A stretch of 55,853 bases of DNA, taken from the NCBI GenBank assembly GCA_031276015.1, contig JAISNX010000179.1, forward strand, positions 1 to 55,853, given 5' to 3'. The translations under genes were made by a program, and so were the position numbers. Positions 18,647 through 26,708 of this stretch are shown here, in pieces. Origin of the DNA: Azoarcus sp. Its GTDB lineage: Bacteria > Pseudomonadota > Gammaproteobacteria > Burkholderiales > Rhodocyclaceae. Under the pieces are notes generated by a model. That model saw nothing but the letters and a program-made list of their open reading frames with translations. It was not told where the DNA came from and ran no database searches. Positions within the stretch are counted from its first letter, which is position 1, and every line of letters starts with the position of its first letter.

Positions 18647-20358
18647 ACGCCCCCCATCCCGTCGCCGCGCCCATCGGCCAGACCCTGCTTGCCGCCGGAC
18701 TCATCGGCGGCGACCAGCTACGCATCGCCCTGCACGAACAGCGCCGCGCACACCGCCCCTTCGGACGAATATGCGTGGAACTGGGCTTCGTCACCGAAGC
18801 CATGCTGCGCGATGCGCTCTCCGCCCGGCTCGGACGGCAGGCGGTGGAACTCGCCGGAGCGGTCATCGACCCCGCAACGCTGGCGCTCGTTCCGGAGGCG
18901 CTCGCCCGGCGGCACACCGCGCTGCCGTTCGCCCATGACGAAACCGCCGCCACCCTCACCGTCGCCATGGCCGACCCGCAAAACCTCCTCGCCCTCGATG
19001 CGCTCGCCGCCCACTGCGGCCCGGCGCTGCGGCTGCGCCCGGCGCTAGCCGCCGAATCCGACATCCGCGAGGCGCTCGACCGCCACTACGGCTGCCGCCT
19101 CGCCATCGACGACATCCTCCAGGAACTCGAAACCGCCGCGCCTCCCGCCGGAAGCGCCCGCCACGAAGCCGCCCACCCGCTCATGCGCCTGGTCGACGCA
19201 CTACTCATCGAGGCCGTCAAGGCCGGAGCCTCGGACATCCACTTCGAACCCGAAGCCGGTTTCCTGCGCATCCGCTACCGCATAGACGGCATCCTGCACC
19301 AGGTGCGCGCCCTGCACGCCGGACACGGGCCAGCCATGGCCGTGCGGCTCAAAGTCATGGCCGGGCTGAACATCGCCGAAACGCGCGCCCCGCAGGATGG
19401 CCGCGTCTCGCTCACCGTCGCCGGGCGGCCCATCGACTTCCGCGTCGCCACCCTGCCCACGCTGCACGGCGAAAACATCGTGCTGCGCATCCTCGACCGC
19501 CAGCGCGGCATCGTCGCCCTCGACCGCATCGGCTTCGACCCCGCGCAGCACAGCGCCGTCGCCCGCATACTGGCCCGCCCGGAAGGGCTGATCCTCGTCA
19601 CCGGCCCCACCGGCAGCGGCAAGACCACCACCCTCTACGCCATGCTCGAACACCTCGACGACGAAGCGATCAACATCATGACACTGGAAGACCCGGTCGA
19701 ATACCCGATGCCGCGCATCCGCCAGACCACCGTAGGGGAGGCCATGCGGATCGACTTCGCCGGCGGCGTCCGCGCCCTGTTGCGGCAAGACCCCGACATC
19801 ATCCTCGTCGGCGAAATCCGCGATGCCGAAACCGCCGAAATGGCCATTCGCGCCGCGATGACCGGACATCGCGTTTTCGCCACCCTGCACACCAACACCG
19901 CCATCGGCGTCATTGCCCGCCTGCTCGACCTCGGCATCCGCCCGGCGCTGCTCGCGGGCAATCTGTGCGGCGTGATCGCCCAGCGCCTCGTGCGCCGCCT
20001 GTGCCCGGACTGCCGCCGCCTCGCCCCGGCAAGCCTTGAGGAACGCCACGCCCTTGGCCTGCCCGACGGCGACGGCGAGGAAATCCTCCTCGCCCACCCC
20101 ACCGGCTGCCCGGCCTGCGGCGGCAGGGGGTATCGCGGTCGCCAGGCCATTTTCGAGGTGCTGCCCATCGACGATGCATTCGACGAACTCATCGCCGCCA
20201 ACGCCGCGCCCGCCGAACTCGCGCGGGCCGCCCGCGCCCAAGGCTGCCCCGCGCTCGGCGACGATGGACGCCGCAAGGCGCTCGACGGCAGTACCTCGCC
20301 CGACGAACTGCTGCGCGTCATCGGGCCGCTTGCGCCTGCCCAGGCCAGATTGGTTTGA
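18643..20358 (+). CDS. mshE: MshE-like pilus assembly ATPase (GspE/PilB family)
   Basis: This is the cytoplasmic motor that drives pilus assembly. The 571-residue protein has a T2SSE N-terminal domain (LLAAGLIGGDQLRIALHEQR, residues ~17-70), Walker A GPTGSGKTT (~residue 322), Asp and His boxes, Walker B DPDIILVGEIRD, and a tetracysteine zinc motif (CPDC ~452 and CPAC ~488). It ends VIGPLAPAQARLV. The expected next gene, the platform protein, is displaced by a 3.6-kb minus-strand cassette. A deleted relic of a gene like this one sits on the far side (23807-23992). Confidence 0.88.
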   Translation: MNAPHPVAAPIGQTLLAAGLIGGDQLRIALHEQRRAHRPFGRICVELGFVTEAMLRDALSARLGRQAVELAGAVIDPATLALVPEALARRHTALPFAHDETAATLTVAMADPQNLLALDALAAHCGPALRLRPALAAESDIREALDRHYGCRLAIDDILQELETAAPPAGSARHEAAHPLMRLVDALLIEAVKAGASDIHFEPEAGFLRIRYRIDGILHQVRALHAGHGPAMAVRLKVMAGLNIAETRAPQDGRVSLTVAGRPIDFRVATLPTLHGENIVLRILDRQRGIVALDRIGFDPAQHSAVARILARPEGLILVTGPTGSGKTTTLYAMLEHLDDEAINIMTLEDPVEYPMPRIRQTTVGEAMRIDFAGGVRALLRQDPDIILVGEIRDAETAEMAIRAAMTGHRVFATLHTNTAIGVIARLLDLGIRPALLAGNLCGVIAQRLVRRLCPDCRRLAPASLEERHALGLPDGDGEEILLAHPTGCPACGGRGYRGRQAIFEVLPIDDAFDELIAANAAPAELARAARAQGCPALGDDGRRKALDGSTSPDELLRVIGPLAPAQARLV

Positions 20359-20493
20359 GTCGGGGTTGTTCAGGGCCGACTACTTGCATCGAGCGCACCT
20401 GTGCCTTGTTGAACCTGAAAATCAGAATCCCCGCGTGCCGATGCTGGACTACCGCAGCGGTTCGTTACCTTTGGTTTCCCAAAAAGTCCGAAG

Positions 20494-21681
20494 TCAACGC
20501 TCGGCACCCGGCACGGGAAGCTCGAACACCCGTACCCCCGAAACCTGCACCACGGCAAGCTTGTTGCCGCCCGGCTGAAAGGCGAAAGGCGGTGTCGCCA
20601 GACCATCGCGCAGGTACTTTTTCTCCCCGAAAGCGTATTGACCGACAGCCTTCCCGTTCTCATTCCAGACGCGAAGCAAGCCCTTACCGTCGTCGGCGGC
20701 AAGCCAAGCGTTTTCGGAAACCACGATTGCACCAACTTTCTTGAAGATGGGGAATTCCGATAGCTGTTTGAACGGCTCCGTCTGGAACACGCGCGCCTTG
20801 TCGGCGATGACGACTGCCAACAGTTTTTGCGAAGGAGAAAAGGCCGTGTGGAAATTGTCGGTGCCGAAAAGCGGCGAAGTCCCACAAGAACCGATTTCCT
20901 TTCCATCGGGGACGGAGACGAGCGTGCAACCCCACCATGAGCGAACGACGCGGTAACGGTCGGTGGGGTCGCCAAAGGAGTCCACCCAGACCGATTCTCC
21001 GGTAAGGGGATTGTTAATTATGTAATAATCCTCGAAATAAAACAGGTGGCTGGTTGTTCCATAGGTTATTACACGACTGTCTTTTGTCAGAATAATGTCA
21101 TGTACCGGCACGGTGCTTTTGACTTTATACTTTTCGCCCGTGTGCCAATTTATCATCAATTCGCTGCAAGCGATGTGGTCTTTGTTTGCAAAAACATTGC
21201 GCCCATTAACCGGCCCTCCTCTGCACGAATCGGAAGGGAATGAATACGATGCAACTTCCTGCGAAGGCTGAATGGTACGAACGCGGATGACGATTTTTCC
21301 GTCAGGCTCGCCATGCGGGTCATTTTCCCTATAGTGCCAGGCTTCTGTGGCGATGTACCAGGTATTTGCGTCTATGTAGCCCAAGCCATGGCCGCGGGCT
21401 TCATCCTTGCATCTGGGTTGATTGCCACAGACATGATGTTTTTCGAGCATGGAAAAGTCGGATGCCCGGAAAAGCACGGCACCATTATGTTTGCTCCCGA
21501 GCAGAAAAGTGGTGCCGTCTTCCGAAAAAAATAGCTCCCTTACTGAGTAAGGGTCCATTATTTCCGAAGAAAACACCGTTTTCAATTCCGGAATATTTTG
21601 TTCCGTCGACGCCGCGAACGCTGTCACTCCCGTCAGGGCAGCCAACAGCGCGAACAGACATGGCAAGAAGGTGCGTTTCAT
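20494..21681 (-). CDS. Periplasmic propeller-like protein, candidate immunity protein
   Basis: This is a 395-residue protein with a clear Sec signal peptide (LPCLFALLAALTGVTAFA, cleavage before AST). The mature part is a run of beta-strand-like segments with WD40/YVTN character (FFSEDGTTFLLGSKHNG, HTAFSPSQKLLAVVIADKAR, FAFQPGGNKLAVVQVSGVRV), probably a beta-propeller. It starts 12 bases after the stop of the peptidase-like gene with a G-rich ribosome site, so the two are co-transcribed. A periplasmic partner next to a signal-less hydrolase fits effector and immunity, but that is inference. Base composition is less GC-rich than its neighbours, which suggests transfer. Confidence 0.6.
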   Translation of the reverse strand: MKRTFLPCLFALLAALTGVTAFAASTEQNIPELKTVFSSEIMDPYSVRELFFSEDGTTFLLGSKHNGAVLFRASDFSMLEKHHVCGNQPRCKDEARGHGLGYIDANTWYIATEAWHYRENDPHGEPDGKIVIRVRTIQPSQEVASYSFPSDSCRGGPVNGRNVFANKDHIACSELMINWHTGEKYKVKSTVPVHDIILTKDSRVITYGTTSHLFYFEDYYIINNPLTGESVWVDSFGDPTDRYRVVRSWWGCTLVSVPDGKEIGSCGTSPLFGTDNFHTAFSPSQKLLAVVIADKARVFQTEPFKQLSEFPIFKKVGAIVVSENAWLAADDGKGLLRVWNENGKAVGQYAFGEKKYLRDGLATPPFAFQPGGNKLAVVQVSGVRVFELPVPGAER

Positions 21682-21693
21682 GCTTCCCCCTGT

Positions 21694-22596
21694 TTATTTG
21701 GCGGCGATCACATAGCCGTAGTAGTAGCGCAGAAATTGCTCCACCGTCAGATCGGCGTAGCGCACCGTCACTTCAGTAATCTTTCCCCAGCTATAGGCTT
21801 TAAAATACAGATCGCCTTCCAGCAACGCCTTGTCGCCCGGTGAGAATGGGTACTCGGCGGGCCTGCCCGGCACGGTGATCCGGATGCCCTTGTTCAGACA
21901 TCCCGTTCCGAGTGCGGGGTTGTTGTCGCCCAGCACAATCCAGTGTGTCGGCCCGTTCCAGGGTGACTTGGGCGCGTTCTTCTTGCCGATTTTATTGATG
22001 CCGGGGTCTTTCGTCGGTTGGATAATGGCGTCTTTGAGCAGCATGCAGATATAGGCCCCGGACTGATACAAGTTGATTTCGAGCAAGTTCTTGAGGTCTT
22101 CCGTGAAGAAAGTATTGCCCGTGTCGATGACACCGCTCTTGAACCAGCCGGTTTTCCGGAACCAGCCCGCCAGCGTGCCGCTTGAGGTGATACCGGCGGC
22201 CTTTGAACCGGGGCTTTCCATGTCCAAGACCTTGTTGGAGGCATCGCGCAGGCTCGCCAGCGCCACCCAGTCGACCGGGGCGATCTCTTCTCCATTCGGG
22301 TTGAGTTCGGCCTTGCGGCAGTCGCGGCCCACCGTGACCGTCAGGTTGCCGATGCGCCCCTCGCCGGTCATCGCCAGATCGAGCACGTATTCCCCGTAGA
22401 CGTCCGGATTCTCCCGCGCAATGCAGTACATGAACGCCGCCGGGCCACACAGCGGGGTTTTATCCTGATTTATCAGGGAGGGCACTTTATGCCTATCTGT
22501 CAGATCCTTGACGAAGTCATCCCGTTTTGTAATGCAATCGAACGCCAAAGAACCTGTGCCGTTCATGAACGCATTCAACTTGTTGCTGTAAGACAT
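21694..22596 (-). CDS. Papain-like cysteine hydrolase, candidate T6SS effector
   Basis: This 300-residue protein has no signal peptide. Cys50 in TPLCGPAAFMY resembles the nucleophile helix of C39/papain-like peptidases and amidases. His218 in GPTHWIVLGD with Asp224 would complete a Cys-His-Asp triad. A start at 22596 is supported by GGAGG eight bases upstream. It lies between an Hcp-like stub and a secreted protein, the layout of type VI cargo genes. I cannot place it in a named Tae amidase family. A peptidoglycan amidase or a protease are both possible. Confidence 0.55.
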   Translation of the reverse strand: MSYSNKLNAFMNGTGSLAFDCITKRDDFVKDLTDRHKVPSLINQDKTPLCGPAAFMYCIARENPDVYGEYVLDLAMTGEGRIGNLTVTVGRDCRKAELNPNGEEIAPVDWVALASLRDASNKVLDMESPGSKAAGITSSGTLAGWFRKTGWFKSGVIDTGNTFFTEDLKNLLEINLYQSGAYICMLLKDAIIQPTKDPGINKIGKKNAPKSPWNGPTHWIVLGDNNPALGTGCLNKGIRITVPGRPAEYPFSPGDKALLEGDLYFKAYSWGKITEVTVRYADLTVEQFLRYYYGYVIAAK

Positions 22597-22654
22597 CCGC
22601 TGTTTCCTCCCTGAAATTCCCGCACAACCGCACCGATGGGCACCCTCTCCGGCC

Positions 22655-22735
22655 TCAGCATTCCCGGTTCCGGTTCTGGTGCTTGTTGTCCTTCGATTCG
22701 CCGTCGATGCCTTCGATCTTGACGTAGATACTCAT
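22655..22735 (-). pseudogene. Hcp-like stub (T6SS tube protein N-terminus)
   Basis: The 26-codon frame begins MSIYVKIEGIDGESKDNKH, which matches the start of Hcp-family T6SS tube proteins (pattern IFLKIDGIxGESxDxxHK). It then runs into NRNREC and a stop. The beta-barrel is missing. A GAGGAG ribosome site lies six bases before the ATG. It is either a deletion remnant of an hcp gene that once delivered the following effector, or a retained leader for the next gene. No other T6SS gene is in the window. Confidence 0.6.
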
Positions 22736-22768
22736 TGCGTTCTCCTCGGGTTGTCACTTCATCGGATG

Positions 22769-22794
22769 AAAATACCGCCTTGCGGCGGTATTTT
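22769..22794 (-). terminator. Hairpin between the unknown gene and the Hcp stub
   Basis: AAAATACCGCC and GGCGGTATTTT form a perfect 11-bp stem with a 4-base loop, ending in a short T run on either strand. It lies 15 bases after the stop of the minus-strand gene at 22809 and before the Hcp stub, so it may terminate or attenuate transcription into the stub and effector. Confidence 0.6.
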
Positions 22795-22808
22795 ATCTGA
22801 CTATCCCG

Positions 22809-23468
22809 TCACGGAATAATGACTTCCCCGCTCAGTTCCGTCCACGCGCTGACCCCTTCGTTGGTGTGCCAGCGCAGTGCGTAATAGAACTTCCGCCCCC
22901 GTTCGCCGTGCCCGGCAGTGTATACCCATGGATTGTGGGTAAAGGAGTCCCTGTGCGGCAACGCCTCCGCGCTCTCCGGCGGCGCATCCAGCACGCCGTA
23001 GGCAACGTCTACCGTGACGACGCCATAGGGCTTCGCCCCCTCGTATTTCACCTTCACTTCGCCGGGGCGGTGCGCGCTGGTTTCCGCCCTGCTCTCCGGC
23101 CCATCCTCGGGCACCGGGACGGGCGTGGGTTCGGGGTCGCGCGTGGGGACGCCGAGTTCCGCCCGCTGCCCTTCGTTCATCTTGCTGTTACTGCGGATGC
23201 GCTCCGCGGCAAACTTGCGCATGGCCGCTATCGCCGCTTTTCTGGCACTCTCTTTGATGAACCGGTTGGGGGGCGTGGGGGTGGCCTGGTAGGTGGTTCT
23301 GGCAGTCAAAAATGTGGTGATCGTCGCGATGGTGGCGGTGCACTCGGCTGCCACCCAGCCGTAGGCGGTTTGCAGGGAGGCATTGGCAAGTTTTACTTGC
23401 CAGATCGCCATCAGGTTGACGAGATCCCCTTCGCGGGAGGGAATCCAGGATTTCGCGTTACTACTCAT
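22809..23468 (-). CDS. Protein of unknown function with Fn3-like C-terminus
   Basis: The 219-residue product starts at ATG 23468, six bases after GAGGAG; an alternative ATG at 23474 abuts that site. Residues ~1-100 look helical (SREGDLVNLMAIWQVKLANA, then FIKESARKAAIAAMRKFAAE). A Pro/Glu-rich linker follows (EPTPVPVPEDGPES). The end resembles a fibronectin-III-like sandwich (VKVKYEGAKPYGVVTVDVAY and FYYALRWHTNEGVSAWTELS). I do not recognise a named family. It is the first gene of the minus-strand cassette and may be cargo or a chaperone; no function is claimed. Confidence 0.6.
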   Translation of the reverse strand: MSSNAKSWIPSREGDLVNLMAIWQVKLANASLQTAYGWVAAECTATIATITTFLTARTTYQATPTPPNRFIKESARKAAIAAMRKFAAERIRSNSKMNEGQRAELGVPTRDPEPTPVPVPEDGPESRAETSAHRPGEVKVKYEGAKPYGVVTVDVAYGVLDAPPESAEALPHRDSFTHNPWVYTAGHGERGRKFYYALRWHTNEGVSAWTELSGEVIIP

Positions 23469-23474
23469 TTTCAT

Positions 23475-23705
23475 CTCCTCGGCGCATGCTCTACGCCAAT
23501 TGTTAAGCAGGTTATTGATTGTCGGGGAAATATTCCCCAATACATTTGCTGCGGGACTTCTCGCCGGTGTCGCCACACTGCTGTGTAACGCCGCCACACG
23601 GCTCCCGGCCATGACGGCTTTTGCATATATGCCACAACGCGACGCCGGTTCTTGTCCCCGGCCACGATATGGCCCTCGCCACGGCCATCCACGCTGATGG
23701 AAAAA
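23475..23705. other. Gap upstream of the cassette, no clear gene
   Basis: Minus-strand frames here give suggestive but broken text (NTFSISVDGRGEGHIVAGD from an ATG at 23716, then a different frame running into the start of the 22809 gene). It may be a decayed 5' extension or leader. No promoter could be assigned with confidence. Confidence 0.3.
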
Positions 23706-23746
23706 GTATTCGGCATCACATCTCCGACATTGCCGTTGAATGCCTC

Positions 23747-23777
23747 TTGACTTGATTGATGCAAAGCATGTTATGCT
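23747..23777 (+). promoter_or_regulatory. Second, diverged copy of the pilus promoter
   Basis: TTGACT (23747-23752) and TATGCT (23772-23777) are again 19 bases apart with TGT before the -10. Flanking matches to 16802-16910 include CGGCATCAC, TCCGACATT, ATGTTATGCTT and ATATGCC at the start codon. It lies directly before the ATPase relic and could drive the platform-to-pilin half of the operon. Confidence 0.65.
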
Positions 23778-23806
23778 TCATCCATCGTATGAAACAATTT
23801 GAACAT

Positions 23807-23992
23807 ATGCCTACGTCTATCTCCATTGTTCATGCTCTGCTTGCCGCCCGTCTGATCGGTGGCGACCAGCTATGCCTCGCCCTGTACGAACAGCGCCACG
23901 CGCATCGCCCTTTCGGCCAGATATGCATGAAACTACGCCACGTCATTGGCCCGCTTGCGCCCGCCACGCCACGGGAGATGACGCAACCATGA
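23807..23992 (+). pseudogene. Internally deleted relic of an mshE-like ATPase gene
   Basis: The 61-codon frame reads ALLAARLIGGDQLCLALYEQ, then RHAHRPFGQICMKL, like residues ~16-50 of the ATPase at 18643. It then jumps to VIGPLAPA, which matches the ATPase C-terminus. About 510 codons, including all nucleotide-binding motifs, are gone but the frame is intact. Its stop overlaps the platform gene as ATGA, exactly the coupling expected of a full E gene before an F gene. It may survive as a translated leader. It cannot be an ATPase. Confidence 0.8.
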
Positions 23993-25200
23993 CCCGCTAT
24001 CGCTACCGCGCCTGCGACGCGCGCGGAAACATCGTCCGGGGCCAGCTCGACGCCGCGAATGCCGACGAACTCGACGCGCGGCTGCGCGCTCGCGGGCTGG
24101 AACTGCTCGGCGGCAAACCCGCATCCGCCTGGGCGGGGCGGTTCCGGCGACGCATCCCCCGACGCGAGTTGATCCATTTCTGCTTTCAACTCGAACAATT
24201 GCTCGGCGCGGGCGTGCCGATGCTCGACGCGCTCGCCGACCTCGCCGATCCCGCCGAAGGCGACAATCACGCCGCCATGCAGGCGCTCGCAGCCGAATTG
24301 CGTGCCGAAGTCGAACGCGGGCAGCCGCTTTCCGCCGCCATGGCCCAACATCCGCAGACCTTCGACGAGGTGTTTCGCGGCATGCTGCGTGCGGGCGAGG
24401 CCACGGGCGACCCCGCTTCCGTGCTGCGCCAGATTGCCGCCGATCTCGCCCGCGCCGATGAAATCGCGGCACAGGCCCGCAAGGCCGCCATTTACCCGCT
24501 TGTCGTCATCGCCCTGCTCGGCGGCGCGGTGGTGGTCTCGCTCACCCAGGTCGTGCCGCAGGTTGCCACGCTGTTTCGCGCCAGCGGCGAGACGCTGCCG
24601 CTCCCGACGCAGATACTGATCGGCCTTTCCGCCTGGCTCGGGCAGTATGGCTGGCTGTTGCCGCCGGTGCTCCTCACGCTTGCGGCGGCGCTTTCGGCGC
24701 TCGCCTCCCGGCACGCCGGATTCCGCCTCCGGCTGCACGCCCTCGCGCTGCGGCTGCCCCTGGTCGGGCCGATCCGGCAACGCCTGGCCCTGGCCCGCAT
24801 CGCCAACGTGCTCGCCATGCTCTACGCCAGCGGCGTCACCGTGATCGACGCGCTCGCCAGCGCCGCGCGCGCAACGCCCAATCTGGCGATCCGCGCCGGT
24901 ATCGAAACCGCTGGCGCACACATCGCCACCGGGCAGGGCATCGCCAGCGCGTTTGCGTCCACCGGCCTCTTTCCCCGCCTCGTCACCCGCATGTTGCATC
25001 TGGGCGAACAGACCGGGCGACTCGACAAGGCTCTCGGGCAGCTCGTCTATTTTTACGAGCGCGATGCGCGCGAGGCCATCGACCGTTTGCAGGCCAGCAT
25101 CGAACCCGCGCTGACCGTGGCAATGGGGCTGCTCATGATGTGGATCGCGCTCGCCGTCCTCGGCCCCGTCTACGACATCATCACCCGGCTGCCGGTCTGA
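23989..25200 (+). CDS. mshG: MshG/GspF-like pilus platform protein
   Basis: This is the inner-membrane platform that couples the ATPase to the pilus. The 403-residue protein has two T2SSF domains (LIHFCFQLEQLLGAGVPMLD near residue 60 and ALARIANVLAMLYASGVTVI near 265), each followed by hydrophobic segments, and the typical C-terminal span LLMMWIALAVLGPVYDI. The start overlaps the relic stop. Its normal partner ATPase (18643) is now 3.6 kb upstream. Confidence 0.88.
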   Translation: MTRYRYRACDARGNIVRGQLDAANADELDARLRARGLELLGGKPASAWAGRFRRRIPRRELIHFCFQLEQLLGAGVPMLDALADLADPAEGDNHAAMQALAAELRAEVERGQPLSAAMAQHPQTFDEVFRGMLRAGEATGDPASVLRQIAADLARADEIAAQARKAAIYPLVVIALLGGAVVVSLTQVVPQVATLFRASGETLPLPTQILIGLSAWLGQYGWLLPPVLLTLAAALSALASRHAGFRLRLHALALRLPLVGPIRQRLALARIANVLAMLYASGVTVIDALASAARATPNLAIRAGIETAGAHIATGQGIASAFASTGLFPRLVTRMLHLGEQTGRLDKALGQLVYFYERDAREAIDRLQASIEPALTVAMGLLMMWIALAVLGPVYDIITRLPV

Positions 25201-25208
25201 GGTGCGCA

Positions 25209-26708
25209 ATGGACTATTTCCTGCTCATCAACGCGCGGGGCATCGAGGCATGGCAATCCACCCGCAGGGGCATTGAGCGGGCGGTGGCGTTTTCCGCCGC
25301 CGACGCCGACGCGCCCGTGCGGCTGCATGGCTGGCTGGCAGGCATGCGCAGCCGTTGCACGCCGGTCGCCGATTTGCCCGATGAGCATCACATCCTCGAA
25401 TGGCTGCCGCGCGTCCCGAGCGCCGACCGGCGCTTGCTCATCGAACGGCGGCTGGCGCAGCATTTTCCGGATACGCCGCTGACGAGCGCGAGGCCGCTGC
25501 CCGCCGCGCCCGGAGACGGCCCGCTCGACCCCGTGCTGCTGGCCGCCCTGACCCGCCCGGCGGACATCGTTCCATGGCTGAAAACCTTGGGCGAAGCGGG
25601 CACGAACGGGCTGACGGAAGTCCGCGCGCCCACCAGCGTGCCTTTCCTGCTCGAACGCTGGTATCGCCGTCAGCGGCAGCTTCCGGCACAGGTCTTGTTG
25701 CTCGCGCTCGGGAAGGACGGTATGCGGCAGATGTTTTTCCGCCAGCGCCGCCTCATGTTTTCCCGCGTCATTCCGGCAAGGGGCGATGCCCTCGTCGACT
25801 GCCTGCCGGTTTACCGCGATGAACTCGCGCAAACCCTGGCGTGGCTGCCCTCGCAGCGCCTGAGCGACGGGCCAGCGCCGGTCAGGATGTTGGCAACGGC
25901 GGACGATCTGCCCGTTCTGTGCGAAATCGCCCTCGCCGCGGGCAATGAGGTCGCGTTCATCGACCTCGCCCGGCATGTCGAGGCGCATGACGGCAGCCCG
26001 CCCGTCTCCGGCATCCTGGCGCTGGCCTTGCAGGAAGCGCGCCGCGTCGGCCCTCTCGGCCATTACGCATACCCGCAATTGCATTGCGCCAGACAGGTCG
26101 CCCGCACGCGGCGGATCGTGATCGCGGTCGGCATGACTTTGGCGGTATCCGGCCTAGCCGCGGCGGCGGTCGATCTTGCCGCCGCCGAAAGCCTGCGCGA
26201 AGAAACCGGACAGATCGCCATCAGGCAACAGGGTTTGCAGCGCGAAATCGACCGTCTGGACGCGAATGCCGCGCAGGCCACCGACGCCGACAGGCTCGAT
26301 GCCTGGCTCGATGGTTGCGAGCGCCTCGTCCACGCCAAGGGAACAGCTCCCGAGACCGTCCTGCAAGCCGTCGCCGATCTGCTTGCCGAAGCGCCCTGGG
26401 CGCGCCTCGAAACACTCGCATGGGCGCGGACGCAAGACGGACAGGCTCCGGCCTTGCTGCCCGGATTCGCCACGAAAGACTTCCCCGCCGGGGATGCGGC
26501 CTCCGCCGTCGTCGCGCTGGAAATTTCGCTGGAAGGTCACGCGCCACCGCCGGAACCGGCGGCTGTCTCTCTGGCCGCGCACTGGCAGCGGCTGCGCGGC
26601 AGCCTGGCGCAGGTTGAGGTCGACGGCGATGCCGCCTTGCTACGGTTCCGCGCCGCCCTGCCATTGGCGGACGTCGGAACCTCGCCACTTCAGGCCAGCG
26701 CGCCATGA
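25209..26708 (+). CDS. Pilus assembly protein, GspL/PilM-PilN-like
   Basis: The 499-residue protein has a ~300-residue cytoplasmic region (MDYFLLINARGIEAW...), one membrane helix near residues 305-325 (IVIAVGMTLAVSGLAAAAV), a coiled-coil stretch (IRQQGLQREIDRLDANAAQ) and a periplasmic domain. This layout is that of GspL or a PilM-PilN fusion, linking cytoplasmic and periplasmic parts of the assembly platform. Sequence similarity is weak, so the call rests on topology and position right after the platform gene and before a PilO-like gene. Confidence 0.6.
   Translation: MDYFLLINARGIEAWQSTRRGIERAVAFSAADADAPVRLHGWLAGMRSRCTPVADLPDEHHILEWLPRVPSADRRLLIERRLAQHFPDTPLTSARPLPAAPGDGPLDPVLLAALTRPADIVPWLKTLGEAGTNGLTEVRAPTSVPFLLERWYRRQRQLPAQVLLLALGKDGMRQMFFRQRRLMFSRVIPARGDALVDCLPVYRDELAQTLAWLPSQRLSDGPAPVRMLATADDLPVLCEIALAAGNEVAFIDLARHVEAHDGSPPVSGILALALQEARRVGPLGHYAYPQLHCARQVARTRRIVIAVGMTLAVSGLAAAAVDLAAAESLREETGQIAIRQQGLQREIDRLDANAAQATDADRLDAWLDGCERLVHAKGTAPETVLQAVADLLAEAPWARLETLAWARTQDGQAPALLPGFATKDFPAGDAASAVVALEISLEGHAPPPEPAAVSLAAHWQRLRGSLAQVEVDGDAALLRFRAALPLADVGTSPLQASAP

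Noticed and set aside
18643-20358. Assignment of the ATPase as PilB of the twitching pilus
   Set aside because: It sits with an MshL-type secretin lipoprotein, and pilC and pilD are absent beside it; MshE fits better, though phylogeny would be needed to be certain.
22575-22757. Alternative 60-codon frame over the Hcp stub
   Set aside because: It is Arg/Pro-rich shadow text without family resemblance. The overlapping frame has the Hcp signature and a good ribosome site.
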